From the NCBI RefSeq assembly GCF_000026145.1, contig NC_009445.1, positions 1,860,001-1,924,000 of the forward strand: a stretch of DNA of 64,000 nucleotides, given 5' to 3'. Under the pieces are notes generated by a model that worked only from the letters and a program-made list of their open reading frames with translations, made no database searches and was not told the origin of the DNA. This stretch comes from Bradyrhizobium sp. ORS 278 (GTDB lineage Bacteria; Pseudomonadota; Alphaproteobacteria; Rhizobiales; Xanthobacteraceae). A program made the translations under genes and the position numbers. Shown here piece after piece: positions 28,844-37,430 of the stretch. Positions within the stretch are counted from its first letter, which is position 1, and the number at the start of each line of letters is the position of its first letter.

Positions 28844-29932
28844 TCAGGCGGCGGGGTCTTCGCGACGGACGAGGGCGACGCCCTTGACCTGGGCGTAGAC
28901 GGCGAGCCCCGCCTGCAGGCCGAGCTCGTTCCACGAGCGCTGGGTCACGCGCGACAGCAGCCGCGCGCCGTCGCCAGTCTCGCCGAGCCCCAGCAGGGCG
29001 GTGACGCGGTGGTCGGCCTGGCCGCGGATCTCGAGGATTTTTGCCCTGAGCACGTTGACGATCGTGCTGCGGCTCGGGGCGTCGACCGCCAGGCTGACAT
29101 CGTCGGCCAGCACGCGCAGGCGCCGCCGCGTGCCGGGCGAGAGTGGCTCGGCGGGCAGCAGAAATTGGCCGCCGGCCACGCTGAGCGTCGCCATGCCGTC
29201 GCTCGCATCCTGCGCGGTGACGGTGGCGTCGAGGCTCACGGCGGCGTCGCGCGACAGCGCGAGCGGCAGCGACAGATCGGCCTGCAGCGCGGCCAGCGGG
29301 CCCGACGCCAGCACGGCGCCATGGCGCATCAGCACCAGCTGATCGGCGAGCCGTTCGACCTCGGCGATGTCGTGGCTGATGTAGAGGATCGGTAGATCCA
29401 GCGCGGCGTGCAGCCGCTCCAGATAGGGCAGGATCTCGTCCTTGGTCATCTGGTCGAGCGCCGATAGCGGCTCGTCCATCAGCAGCAGTTTGGGCTGGCT
29501 GAGCAGCGCCCGGCCGATGGCGACGCGCTGGCGCTCGCCGCCGGAAAGATGCCGCGGCGAGCGCTCCAGCAGCCTGCCGATGCCGAGCAGGGCTGTGACC
29601 TCGTCGAAGCCGATGGCACCGCTCGTCCCCGGATGGCCGTACATCAGGTTGCGGCGAACCGAGAGGTGCGGAAACAGGTTGGCTTCCTGGAACACGTAGC
29701 CGATCGGACGCCGGTGCGGCGGACGGAAGTGCTTCTCGTCCTGCCAGACGTCGCCGGCCACGGAGCATAGCCCGTCCAGGCGATTGAGACCGGCAATGCA
29801 CCGCATCACAGCGGTCTTGCCGCAGCCGGACGGGCCGAAGATCGCGGTCACGCCGCGCGCCGGGACCTCGAAGCGCGCGTCCAGTTCGAAGCGACCCAGC
29901 GTGCCGCGGAAGTCGACTTTCACCGTGCTCAT
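28844..29932 (-). CDS. modC: Molybdate ABC transporter ATP-binding protein
   Basis: ATPase of the high-affinity molybdate importer, 362 residues. The ABC domain has Walker A GPSGCGKT near 31-38, the signature LSGGERQR, Walker [13 protein letters not shown] and the switch His in ISHDIAE. A C-terminal regulatory TOBE domain covers about 250-355, starting [13 protein letters not shown] and closing VKGVALV. The ATG overlaps the modB stop as ATGA. Confidence 0.93.
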   Translation of the reverse strand: MSTVKVDFRGTLGRFELDARFEVPARGVTAIFGPSGCGKTAVMRCIAGLNRLDGLCSVAGDVWQDEKHFRPPHRRPIGYVFQEANLFPHLSVRRNLMYGHPGTSGAIGFDEVTALLGIGRLLERSPRHLSGGERQRVAIGRALLSQPKLLLMDEPLSALDQMTKDEILPYLERLHAALDLPILYISHDIAEVERLADQLVLMRHGAVLASGPLAALQADLSLPLALSRDAAVSLDATVTAQDASDGMATLSVAGGQFLLPAEPLSPGTRRRLRVLADDVSLAVDAPSRSTIVNVLRAKILEIRGQADHRVTALLGLGETGDGARLLSRVTQRSWNELGLQAGLAVYAQVKGVALVRREDPAA

Positions 29933-30618
29933 GACGCGCGGGTCGTCATCTTCTTCTCGATCAGCATCATCGTCAGAATGACGGAGAACGAGAATACGAC
30001 CATGCCCAGCGCAAGCACCGAGGCTTCCGCCCATTGCGAGGTCTCGACATAGTCGTAGATCGCGACCGACAGCACCTTTGTCTTGCCGGGGATGCTGCCG
30101 CCGATCATCAGCACGACGCCGAACTCGCCGACGGTATGCGCGAAGCCGAGGATCGCGCCGGTGAGGAATCCCGGGCTCGCGAGCGGCACCGCGATGGTCC
30201 AGAACGCGCGCCAGGGCGAGGCGCGCAAGGTGGCGGCCGCCTCGAGCGGCTTCTCGCCCATCGCCTCGAAGGCATTGCGGATCGGCTGCACCACGAACGG
30301 CATCGAGAACAGCACCGAGCCGATGATAAGTCCGGGAAAGGTGAAGGCCAGCGTGCGCGCGCCCCAGAGCGAGGCCAGCGCGCCGCCGGGACCGCTGGGC
30401 CCGAGCGCGACCAGCAGGTAGAAGCCGAGTACGGTGGGCGGCAGCACCAGCGGGATCGCCACCAGCGCCGCGACGGCCTCCTTCCACCACGCCCTCGACC
30501 GGGCCAGCCACCACGCGATCGGCGTGCCCACGAGCATCAGGATGACGGTCGTGAGCGCCGCGAGTTCGAGGGTCAGCCGGATCGGTTGCCAGATGTCGGA
30601 CGAGACGTGCAGGTTCAT
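29929..30618 (-). CDS. modB: Molybdate ABC transporter permease
   Basis: Inner-membrane permease of 229 residues with about five to six spans. Features are the [13 protein letters not shown] stretch and the EAA coupling loop [14 protein letters not shown], then [14 protein letters not shown], which is a clear ModB hallmark. It lies between modA (29 bp gap) and modC (4 bp overlap). Confidence 0.93.
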   Translation of the reverse strand: MNLHVSSDIWQPIRLTLELAALTTVILMLVGTPIAWWLARSRAWWKEAVAALVAIPLVLPPTVLGFYLLVALGPSGPGGALASLWGARTLAFTFPGLIIGSVLFSMPFVVQPIRNAFEAMGEKPLEAAATLRASPWRAFWTIAVPLASPGFLTGAILGFAHTVGEFGVVLMIGGSIPGKTKVLSVAIYDYVETSQWAEASVLALGMVVFSFSVILTMMLIEKKMTTRAS

Positions 30619-30647
30619 CCGCGGAGTTTCATCGATGCAGGTGTCGC

Positions 30648-31418
30648 TCAGGTGCCGGATTTCGGATCCAGAGCATAGCCGAACTTCTCGATGACCGCAC
30701 GGGCTTCCGGGGTCTTGAGGAAAGCGAGGAATGCGGTCGCCGCCTCGTTGCCGGCGGAGGCCTTCAGCAGCACGGCGTCCTGCCGGATCTCGCTGTAGAG
30801 ATTCTGCGGCACCAGCCAGCGCGAGCCGCCGGCGTTCGGCATCAATTGCGACAGCGCGACGAAGCCGAGCTCGGCATTGCCGGTGTCGACGAATTGGAAC
30901 GCCTGCGAGATCGTGTTGCCCTGGACGATCTTGGGCTGGATCGTCTCATAGAGCTTCAGCGCCTTCAGCGCCTCGACAGCAGCGGCGCCATAGGGGGCGG
31001 CGGCGGGATTGGCGATCGAGAGCTTGTTGAACGCATTCGCCTTCAGCGTTTCCTCGCCCTTCACCAAATTCGCATCCTTGCTCCACAGCACGAGCTTGCC
31101 GATCGCATAGGTGAAGCGGCTGTCGCCGACGCCAAGACCTTCGTCGACCAGCTTCTTCGGCCGCTCGTCGTCGGCGGAGAGCAGGATCGCGAACGGCGCG
31201 TTCTCCTTGATCTGCGTGTAGAACTGTCCGGACGCGCCGAAGCTCAGCACCAGCTCATGCCCGGTCTTGGCCTTGAACAGCGCCGCGATCACCTTGGCCG
31301 GCTCGGTGAAGTTGGCCGCCACGGCAACGTTCGCGCTGCCGGCAAACGCATTCGCGCTGGTCAAGAGGGCAATGGCCGCGCCCAGGGCGGCGGTGGCGAA
31401 GCGCATCGATCTCATCAT
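30648..31418 (-). CDS. modA: Periplasmic molybdate-binding protein
   Basis: Family 1-like oxyanion-binding protein of 256 residues. A signal peptide ends at Ala-Phe-Ala about residue 26, and the mature start [19 protein letters not shown] is typical of Mod[13 protein letters not shown] holds ligand-site Ser residues. ATG 31418 is preceded by AAGGA at 5 bases; the open frame upstream to 31514 is Arg-rich and not a signal sequence. It is first gene of modABC, with a Mo-box-like palindrome about 100 bp upstream. Confidence 0.92.
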   Translation of the reverse strand: MMRSMRFATAALGAAIALLTSANAFAGSANVAVAANFTEPAKVIAALFKAKTGHELVLSFGASGQFYTQIKENAPFAILLSADDERPKKLVDEGLGVGDSRFTYAIGKLVLWSKDANLVKGEETLKANAFNKLSIANPAAAPYGAAAVEALKALKLYETIQPKIVQGNTISQAFQFVDTGNAELGFVALSQLMPNAGGSRWLVPQNLYSEIRQDAVLLKASAGNEAATAFLAFLKTPEARAVIEKFGYALDPKSGT

Positions 31419-31515
31419 TTTGTCCTTGTCGTATTCACCAAGACGGGTCGCTGCGGCGAAATTGCAAGTCTCGTTCCGGCGCAACGGCCAGCGCCGATGC
31501 CGTGCTGTATCCACT

Positions 31516-31535
31516 TGTATATATCAGAATAGACA
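31516..31535. promoter_or_regulatory. Mo-box-like inverted repeat upstream of modA
   Basis: The half-sites TGTATAT (31516-31522) and ATAGACA (31529-31535) are inverse complements at 6 of 7 positions with a 6-bp spacer, the spacing of ModE sites. It is 98 bp upstream of the modA ATG. Molybdate-dependent repression by ModE is inferred from position and form. Confidence 0.5.
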
Positions 31536-31652
31536 TCTCGATCGGTTTCCGTCAACACGAGGGCAACCTCGTGCCGACGCGGTGCGCGTCCCTGTACAAC
31601 TTACGACAAGGGGCTGCGGCGGCGTGTCGCAAACACGACGGCCCCACGACAC

Positions 31653-31800
31653 ATTCGGTGTCGTCCCGGCCTTGAGCCGGGACCCATAGCCACCGGCAGA
31701 GGTATGAGGAAGGGTGAAAAGGCCGTGCCCCCGCACGTCTTCCTGTGGTTATGGATCCCGGATCTTCGCGCGCGATGCGCGCTCGTCCGGGACGACAGCG
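31653..31800. repeat. Palindromic intergenic repeat, family A, copy 1
   Basis: The element starts ATTCGGTGTCGTCCCGGC and ends CCGGGACGACAGCG, so the two ends are inverse complements; inner GCCGGGACCCATA and TTATGGATCCCGG form a second inverted pair. A second copy lies at 51388-51515. The element fills most of the space between the amidase stop (31908) and modA and encodes nothing recognisable. Confidence 0.8.
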
Positions 31801-31907
31801 GGGGGATGATAGCGCCATACCCTCGCTGCCAACGCCCGGCTTGACCGACGATAACAGCGAGGGTCAATTGTCTTCGTGGCCACCAACAGGACCCGGGACC
31901 GGGTCGC

Positions 31908-33467
31908 CTAGCCGATCTTCTGCCAGAGCTGCTTGACCAGCATCCCTGCCCGCTTCTCGATCGCCGCGGCGGCATCGAGCGCGAGGTCCTCGCGGTAGCG
32001 GCCGGCGATCAGCTGCACGCCGATCGGATGGCCATCGTGAACGGCGACTGGGACGACGGCGCCCGGCAGGCCGAGCACGTTGATCGCGGAGATGAAGCGG
32101 ATCTCGTTGAAGAAGATCTCCTGCACGCGCTCCGGGCTGACGGTGTCGTCGCGCGGACCCGGCGTCGGCTTCACCGTCGTCGGCGCCAGCACGACCGGAT
32201 AGTCCTCGAAGAACAGCTGCCACGCGCGGATATGCGTCGAGCGCTGCGCCGTCGCGTTCATCCAGCCGGCGAGATCGAGGATCTCCGCCTTCGCCCGCAT
32301 CCCGCCCCACGCCTTGTGGAAGTCCTCCGATGTGACGGCCAGCATCTTGGCCTCCTGCATCACCACCACCTCCGTGGTGATGACGTCGCACCAGGTCTGC
32401 CAGACGCGGGAGATGTCGGGCACCTCGACCTCGCTGACGCGATAGCCGGAGCGCTCGAGATGGTCAGCGGCCTGCCGCAGCGCGGCGCGCACGGAGGGAT
32501 CGACGTCCATGTCGTCGGGAATCTTGGCGAGCGCGACCTTGACCGGCCGCTTCGGTTTCTCGCCTTCGAGCGGCGCCGGCACCCACCAGGGGTCGCGCGG
32601 ATCGCGCCGGCTCATCACCTCCAGCGCCAGCCGGACATCGGCCACGCTGCGCGCCAGCGGCCCCTGCGACGACATCAGATGCGCCAGCATCGGCCGCTCG
32701 GACGCGGCGCTTTCATTGTAGGCGGGGATGCGTCCTTGCGTCGGCTTGATCGTGACCACGCCGTTGCAATGCGCCGGCCAGCGCAGCGAGCCGCCGATGT
32801 CGTTGCCATGCGCGATCGTGCCGATGCCGGCGGCGACCGCGGCGCCGGCGCCGCCGGACGAGCCGCCGCAGGTGATCTCCGGATCCCAAGGATTCAGCGT
32901 GAGCCCATGCAGCGGATTGTCGGTGAAGCCGCGAAACGAGAATTCCGGCGTGTTGGTCAGGCCGAGCACGATGGCGCCTGCCTTCTTGAGGTTGCGCACG
33001 ACCGGCGCGTCCGACGGCGCGATGATGCCCATCTGGGCCTTGACGCCATTGGGGTTCGGCCGGCCCTCGTAGTCGACGTTCTCCTTGATCGTGACCGGCA
33101 CGCCGTGCAGCAGGCCGCTCTTGTCGCGCGCCTTGTCGGCGGCCCGCGCGGCTTTCAAGGCCTCCTCGCTGAGGTCGACGACGACCGCATTGAGCTTGGG
33201 ATTGACCTCGTGCATGCGCGCGATGTGCGCCTGGGTCACCTCGACCGAGGAGACGGCGCCCGAGCGGATCGCCGCCGCGGTCTCGACCGCCGACCATTGC
33301 CAGGCCGGCCCCTTCGGCAGCCGCGGCTTGGGCGCGGCTGTCGTCGGCGCCGTCTTAGGTGATTTCTTGCTCTTGGCGACGGGCTTCGTCTTGGCCTTGG
33401 CGTTCACGGCACGCTTCAGGACCTGCCGGGCGGCCTTCGCGGCCGGCTTCTTCGCTGTCTTTGCCAT
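31908..33467 (-). CDS. Amidase-signature family amidase with lysine-rich N-terminal extension
   Basis: Amide hydrolase of 519 residues with the Ser-cisSer-Lys triad: Lys128 in VPVTIKEN, the Gly/Ser-rich CGGSSGGAGAA and GNDIGGSLRWPA. The fold and length fit glutamyl-tRNA amidotransferase A-like amidases, but no gatB/gatC is near. The first 52 residues contain 14 Lys and 3 Arg and no acidic residue, with Ala and Pro between, like a histone-H1-type tail. ATG 33467 is the only good start. It lies 23 bp downstream of an M20 peptidase gene, so both probably act on related amide substrates. The substrate is unknown. Confidence 0.85.
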   Translation of the reverse strand: MAKTAKKPAAKAARQVLKRAVNAKAKTKPVAKSKKSPKTAPTTAAPKPRLPKGPAWQWSAVETAAAIRSGAVSSVEVTQAHIARMHEVNPKLNAVVVDLSEEALKAARAADKARDKSGLLHGVPVTIKENVDYEGRPNPNGVKAQMGIIAPSDAPVVRNLKKAGAIVLGLTNTPEFSFRGFTDNPLHGLTLNPWDPEITCGGSSGGAGAAVAAGIGTIAHGNDIGGSLRWPAHCNGVVTIKPTQGRIPAYNESAASERPMLAHLMSSQGPLARSVADVRLALEVMSRRDPRDPWWVPAPLEGEKPKRPVKVALAKIPDDMDVDPSVRAALRQAADHLERSGYRVSEVEVPDISRVWQTWCDVITTEVVVMQEAKMLAVTSEDFHKAWGGMRAKAEILDLAGWMNATAQRSTHIRAWQLFFEDYPVVLAPTTVKPTPGPRDDTVSPERVQEIFFNEIRFISAINVLGLPGAVVPVAVHDGHPIGVQLIAGRYREDLALDAAAAIEKRAGMLVKQLWQKIG

Positions 33468-33490
33468 TATGTTTCCCCCCAGTTTCCGTC

Positions 33491-34909
33491 TCAGGCGACC
33501 GACATCGTCAGCGGCGGCTCGACCTCGGCGGGAAGCGGGCTGACATAGGGCGTGCGAGTCGTTCGCTTCTTCAGGTCGGCTTTTGCGGCTGCGATCAGCG
33601 CGGGCTCGTTGAGCGCCTTGATGCCGAGGCCGGCCATTGCCTTGGCGGCCTGCACCATCGCCTTGTGGGCGGCCGGCGTCTTGCCCTGTGCGACCACCTG
33701 CCAGGTGTGGAACGGCGTGCCGATCGCCACCGTCGGCGCATGCACCTGCACGGTCGGGACCACCCAGCTGACGTCACCGACATCGGTCGAGCCGATCTGC
33801 GGATTGCGCTTGGTGTTGAGCGGCACCAGGAAATCGGCAAGCGGCTTGTCGGTCGGCTCCATGCCGATACTGTAGTAGACCGACTCGATGTCCTTGTCGG
33901 TCAGGGTCGCCTGGATCTGCCCGGCGAAATCCCGGTCGCCGTCATCGAAATGTGGCGGCCCGAGCTCCTGCATCACCTCGTACAGCGCCTCTTCGAGCGG
34001 CGTATTCGGCAGGATGTTGGAGACCGCCGAGATGATCTTCATTTCGACCTTGGTCTCGGTCATCATCGCCGCGCCCTGCGCGATCTTATGCACGCGCCCG
34101 ACCAGCTCGTTCATGCCGGGCAGATCGCGGGCGCGGATCGAGTAGCGTACGCGGGCATGCGCCTGCACCACGTTGGGCGCGATGCCGCCGGTGTCGAGCA
34201 GCGCGTAGTGCACGCGGGCGTCGCTCGGCATGTGCTCGCGCATGTAGTTGACGCCGACATTCATCAGCTCGACGGCGTCGAGCGCGCTGCGGCCGAGATG
34301 CGGCGAGGCCGCCGCATGCGAGGTGCGGCCGGTGAAGATGAAATCGGCGCGGGTGTTGGCCAGCGACGGCGTCATCACCACCTCCCAGAAGCTCGAGGGA
34401 TGCCAGGTGATGGCGATGTCCGCATCCTCGAACGCGCCCGAGCGCACCATGAAGGCCTTGGCGGCGCCGCCTTCCTCGGCGGGGCAGCCATAGTAGCGCA
34501 CGCGCCCCGGAACCTTGTTGGCCGCCAGCCAGTCCTTCACCGCGGTGGCCGCGAGCAGCGCGGCCGAGCCCAGCAGATTGTGCCCGCAGCCATGGCCATG
34601 GCCGCCGGTCTCGACCGGGCGATGCTCGGCGACGCCGGCTTCCTGGCTGAGGCCGGGCAGGGCGTCATACTCGCCCATGAAGGCGATGACCGGACCGCCT
34701 TCGCCCCATTCGCCCATCAGCGCGGTCGGAATGCCCGCGACCTTCTCGGTGATGCGAAAACCCTGGTGCTCCAGCTCGGCGAGATGTTCGGCGGATGAGC
34801 GGGCCTCGGTGTAGCAGACCTCGGGCATGCTCCACACCCGGTCGCTGAGCTCGATGAAACGGGTCTTGATCGCGTCGACGCCGCGCCAGATCTCGCTGCG
34901 GTTATCCAT
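33491..34909 (-). CDS. M20-family amidohydrolase, AbgB-like
   Basis: Zinc peptidase/amidohydrolase of 472 residues. The metal-site blocks are FMGEYDALPG, GGHGHGCGHNLLG, YYGCPAEEGGAAK and the late FHTWQVVAQG. The insertion domain starts ADFIFTGRTSHAAASPHLG. It resembles the B subunit of p-aminobenzoyl-glutamate hydrolase and related N-acyl amino acid hydrolases. It is upstream of an amidase in the same direction. Confidence 0.87.
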   Translation of the reverse strand: MDNRSEIWRGVDAIKTRFIELSDRVWSMPEVCYTEARSSAEHLAELEHQGFRITEKVAGIPTALMGEWGEGGPVIAFMGEYDALPGLSQEAGVAEHRPVETGGHGHGCGHNLLGSAALLAATAVKDWLAANKVPGRVRYYGCPAEEGGAAKAFMVRSGAFEDADIAITWHPSSFWEVVMTPSLANTRADFIFTGRTSHAAASPHLGRSALDAVELMNVGVNYMREHMPSDARVHYALLDTGGIAPNVVQAHARVRYSIRARDLPGMNELVGRVHKIAQGAAMMTETKVEMKIISAVSNILPNTPLEEALYEVMQELGPPHFDDGDRDFAGQIQATLTDKDIESVYYSIGMEPTDKPLADFLVPLNTKRNPQIGSTDVGDVSWVVPTVQVHAPTVAIGTPFHTWQVVAQGKTPAAHKAMVQAAKAMAGLGIKALNEPALIAAAKADLKKRTTRTPYVSPLPAEVEPPLTMSVA

Positions 34910-35210
34910 CTCCGGTCCTGTCCTCTTTAGCCGATAGGAAGCCGGTATGGTTATCAGCTAAGTTCCCGAACGCCTAGCGATGGCAGGCGAGAGCAGCCAT
35001 GCGGGCCGGCGTGAGGCCCGTGGCGCCGGCTCCAAGCCGTGAGCAAATCGTGCTGCGATTGGATGCAACAGGATGATTTCGGCAGCGCAATGTGACTGTC
35101 GCGTGGACGCGCATTCTCGCATTTCGGAACTGCCGCTGTGCACCGGTACCGCCGCAATCCAGGAACGATCGCGGATGGCCCCTGTTCTCGCTGCGAGGAG
35201 CGCGATCGCC
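34910..35210. other. Gene-free 301-bp divergent region
   Basis: The region separates the M20 hydrolase gene and a small membrane-protein gene. I see no repeat, terminator or operator that stands out. Confidence 0.4.
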
Positions 35211-35456
35211 ATGCGAACAGGGTCCATCACGATCATCGTTGCATTGCTGCTGATTCTCGCGGGCGCCGTCGTCTTCGCCTATCAAGCGCTGACGCTGCCC
35301 GGCGATCCCATGCCGACCGAAGGCTGGATCGCGCTGACGCTCGGCGTGGTGTTCTCGCTAGTCGTGGGGATTGGCTTGATGGTGTTGCTGTTCTACAGCA
35401 GCCGCAGAGGCTACGACGAAGCCTCCCGGTTTACCCCGGACGACCGGGCCGAGTGA
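35211..35456 (+). CDS. Small two-span membrane protein of unknown function
   Basis: Protein of 81 residues with hydrophobic spans at about 5-25 and 42-66, separated by a short loop containing PGDPMPTEGW, and an acidic soluble C terminus (DEASRFTPDDRAE). ATG 35211 is the probable start, since GAGGAG lies upstream, though at a loose spacing. It converges with a 62-residue protein gene; I do not recognise the family. Confidence 0.55.
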   Translation: MRTGSITIIVALLLILAGAVVFAYQALTLPGDPMPTEGWIALTLGVVFSLVVGIGLMVLLFYSSRRGYDEASRFTPDDRAE

Positions 35457-35460
35457 CGGC

Positions 35461-35649
35461 TTACTCCGGCCGCGGCGGATGCTGCGTGCGCGGATGCCGG
35501 TCGTGCAGCAGCTTCGCGAGCTGATGCCGCAGATCGTCGTGGCCGCGCATCGCGGTTTCGAACAGCGCTTCCTGGATGTCGCGCGGCATGTCGCCCCACA
35601 CGCTGATCGCGGCGTTGCCGAGCAGCTCGGCGAATCGATTGTCGTTCAT
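35461..35649 (-). CDS. Small conserved-looking soluble protein
   Basis: Protein of 62 residues starting MNDNRFAELLGNAAISVWGD and ending in a His/Pro/Arg-rich tail. ATG 35649 follows GGAGG at a good distance, which sets the start far inside the longer open frame. An amphipathic helical pattern covers residues 15-45. It lies 52 bp downstream of a 51-residue membrane protein gene, with which it probably forms an operon divergent from norE. Confidence 0.6.
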   Translation of the reverse strand: MNDNRFAELLGNAAISVWGDMPRDIQEALFETAMRGHDDLRHQLAKLLHDRHPRTQHPPRPE

Positions 35650-35701
35650 GCGCCACCTCCGGACGAGGAGACGCCCTCGTCCCGCCAAGGTTCCAAGCAG
35701 C

Positions 35702-35857
35702 CTATTGGGTAACGAACAGAACAGTGGCGATCGCGACCGAGGCCGCAATAGCGGATAGCGTGCCGGTGGTCGACAGCACGCCCATGCGCCGCAGCGCGGC
35801 GGCGAATACGATGATGATCGGCGTGGCGGTGACGAGGCCGAGCTGGGCTTCGGTCAT
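35702..35857 (-). CDS. 51-residue small membrane protein upstream of the nor operon
   Basis: Short gene found by reading the sequence directly: ATG at 35857, stop TAG at 35702. It reads MTEAQLGLVTATP and continues with two hydrophobic helices (about 7-22 and 33-49) joined by RRMGVLSTTG. AGGAGC stands 6 bases before the ATG. It is divergent from norE, and the TTG-N8-CAA box at 35925-35938 lies 67 bp upstream of its start. The family is unknown to me; a role in the nitric oxide response is a guess from position. Confidence 0.6.
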   Translation of the reverse strand: MTEAQLGLVTATPIIIVFAAALRRMGVLSTTGTLSAIAASVAIATVLFVTQ

Positions 35858-35924
35858 GGAACTGCTCCTGGGACTTGCTCCTTATGGTGTTGCCAATTCC
35901 TAGCGCGGCGCGACGTCGCGCTGT

Positions 35925-35938
35925 TTGTGCACCGACAA
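35925..35938. promoter_or_regulatory. NnrR/FNR-type box upstream of norE
   Basis: TTGTGCACCGACAA fits TTG-N8-CAA, the half-site pattern of NnrR/Dnr regulators that activate nor genes in response to nitric oxide. It lies 52 bp before the norE ATG and shares the string CCGACAAAGAG with the box before norC. Confidence 0.65.
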
Positions 35939-35990
35939 AGAGAACCTCCGGTCCCCCGACTAGCTTCGCGACATCCAATCGGAGGTGGCG

Positions 35991-36569
35991 ATGTCGGTAC
36001 TCACATGCGAGCGGGACCAGGAGGAGCGCTTGGGTGTGCTCGACGGGCTGCCTGGCGATCCCATGATGTGGGTGCTGATCCTCAGCGAGCTCGTCGCCTT
36101 CGGCCTGCTGCTCGGCGCCTTCATCGTCGCACGCGCGGTCCATCCGATGGTGTTCGCGGCCGGGCAGGCCGTCCTCGACGGACCGCTCGCTGCATTGAAC
36201 ACGATCGTGCTGGTGACGAGTGGCTGGGCCGCCGCGCGCGCCGCTGCAGCCGTGCGCAGCGAATCGTCGCGCGCCGCACGGTGCTGGATCGCGCTGGCGA
36301 TGATGCTCGGTGTCGCGTTCATCAGCATCAAGCTGACGGAGTACGGCAACGAGATCGCAGCCGGCGCCGGCCTCGAATCGTCTGTCTTCTTCACGCTCTA
36401 CTTCCTGCTGACAGGGTTCCACCTGCTGCATGTCTTGCTCGGAATCGTCATCCTCGCCGTCGTCAGCCATCGCGCCACGTCCAGCGGCGTCGAGACCGGC
36501 GCCGCATTCTGGCACATGATCGACCTGGTCTGGATCGTCATGTTCCCGGTCCTCTATCTCGCGAGGTGA
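35991..36569 (+). CDS. norE: NorE, cytochrome oxidase subunit III-like nitric oxide reductase accessory protein
   Basis: Membrane protein of 192 residues with five predicted spans and the heme-copper oxidase subunit III fold. Family features: the MWVLILSELVAFGLLLG first span, FISIKLTEYGNEI and GFHLLHVLLGI with His/Glu pairs. GGAGG precedes ATG 35991. It is first gene of norEFCBQD, 3 bp before norF. It is thought to help assembly or full activity of the NorCB reductase. Confidence 0.9.
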   Translation: MSVLTCERDQEERLGVLDGLPGDPMMWVLILSELVAFGLLLGAFIVARAVHPMVFAAGQAVLDGPLAALNTIVLVTSGWAAARAAAAVRSESSRAARCWIALAMMLGVAFISIKLTEYGNEIAAGAGLESSVFFTLYFLLTGFHLLHVLLGIVILAVVSHRATSSGVETGAAFWHMIDLVWIVMFPVLYLAR

Positions 36570-36572
36570 GCC

Positions 36573-36836
36573 ATGTTCCGCGATCGACTCGATCGGGCCT
36601 GGCTGCAATTGCTGAGCTTCGCCATGGCCACGCTCGCAACTTCGCTGCTGGTGCCGAACAGATGGCTCGCCGATGCGCTGATTCTTTCGTTTGCCGTTGC
36701 GAAGGGCAGGGTGGTCGTGTGCGACTATCTCGGTTTGCGCCAGGCGCCGGCGCTGTGGCGCGGGCTCCTCATCGCATGGCTGACCGGCCTCACCACCTTC
36801 GCCGCGCTCGCGCTCGCCATCCGCGCACTCGTCTGA
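36573..36836 (+). CDS. norF: NorF small membrane protein
   Basis: Protein of 87 residues with two to three membrane spans and the WLADALILSFAVAKGRVVVCDYLGLR segment typical of NorF. It lies 3 bp after norE. In denitrifiers NorF is an accessory protein of unknown exact role in nitric oxide reductase activity. Confidence 0.82.
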   Translation: MFRDRLDRAWLQLLSFAMATLATSLLVPNRWLADALILSFAVAKGRVVVCDYLGLRQAPALWRGLLIAWLTGLTTFAALALAIRALV

Positions 36837-36854
36837 CTTCGATCATCGCGCTCG

Positions 36855-36868
36855 TTGCGCCCCGACAA
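36855..36868. promoter_or_regulatory. NnrR/FNR-type box upstream of norC
   Basis: TTGCGCCCCGACAA fits TTG-N8-CAA and lies 70 bp before the norC ATG, giving norCBQD its own nitric-oxide-responsive promoter besides the one before norE. Confidence 0.65.
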
Positions 36869-36938
36869 AGAGCCTCAGGGCCGCGCCGGTAGATTGCTCC
36901 CACACCATCGACTTTTCACCAACCGGAAAGGACGTGTC

Positions 36939-37391
36939 ATGGCGGAACGCCTGACCAAGTCGGCCGCGCGGAACGTCTTCTACGGCGGTTCGGCCTTCTT
37001 CTTTGCGATCTTCCTCGGGCTGACCGCGCACAGCCACTACTACATGGTCACGACCTCGACCAAGGCGTCGACGCTCTCAGATGGCGTCGCGCGCGGCAAG
37101 CATGTCTGGGAGAAGAACTCCTGCATCAACTGCCACACGTTGCTCGGCGAGGGCGCCTATTTCGCGCCGGAGGTCGGCAACGTCTGGGACCGCTGGGGCG
37201 GCCGAGAAGACTCCGCCGCTGCGCGCGAGATGCTGAAGTCCTGGATGCAGTCGCAGCCCTCCGGCGCGCCGGGACGGCGGCAGATGCCGCAGTTCAACCT
37301 AACCGACCAGGAGCTCAACGACCTCGCCGACTTCCTGCAATGGACCGACACGATCAAGCGCCAGGATTGGCCGCCGAACAAGGCCGGCTGA
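36939..37391 (+). CDS. norC: Nitric oxide reductase cytochrome c subunit
   Basis: Membrane-anchored cytochrome c of 150 residues that feeds electrons to NorB. One N-terminal anchor span lies at about 13-34. The heme c motif is CINCH (Cys-Ile-Asn-Cys-His) in NSCINCHTLLGEGAYFAPE, and the axial Met is probably in RQMPQFNLT. ATG 36939 follows AAAGGA. Its presence shows the cNor type rather than a quinol-oxidising qNor. Confidence 0.95.
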   Translation: MAERLTKSAARNVFYGGSAFFFAIFLGLTAHSHYYMVTTSTKASTLSDGVARGKHVWEKNSCINCHTLLGEGAYFAPEVGNVWDRWGGREDSAAAREMLKSWMQSQPSGAPGRRQMPQFNLTDQELNDLADFLQWTDTIKRQDWPPNKAG

Positions 37392-37430
37392 GCTCCGCAT
37401 CCCGCCCTTCATCCACGAGAGAGATCCGCG

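Noticed and set aside
31908..33467. GatA subunit of glutamyl-tRNA amidotransferase
   Set aside because: No gatB or gatC neighbours, and the N-terminal tail and context point to a catabolic amidase.
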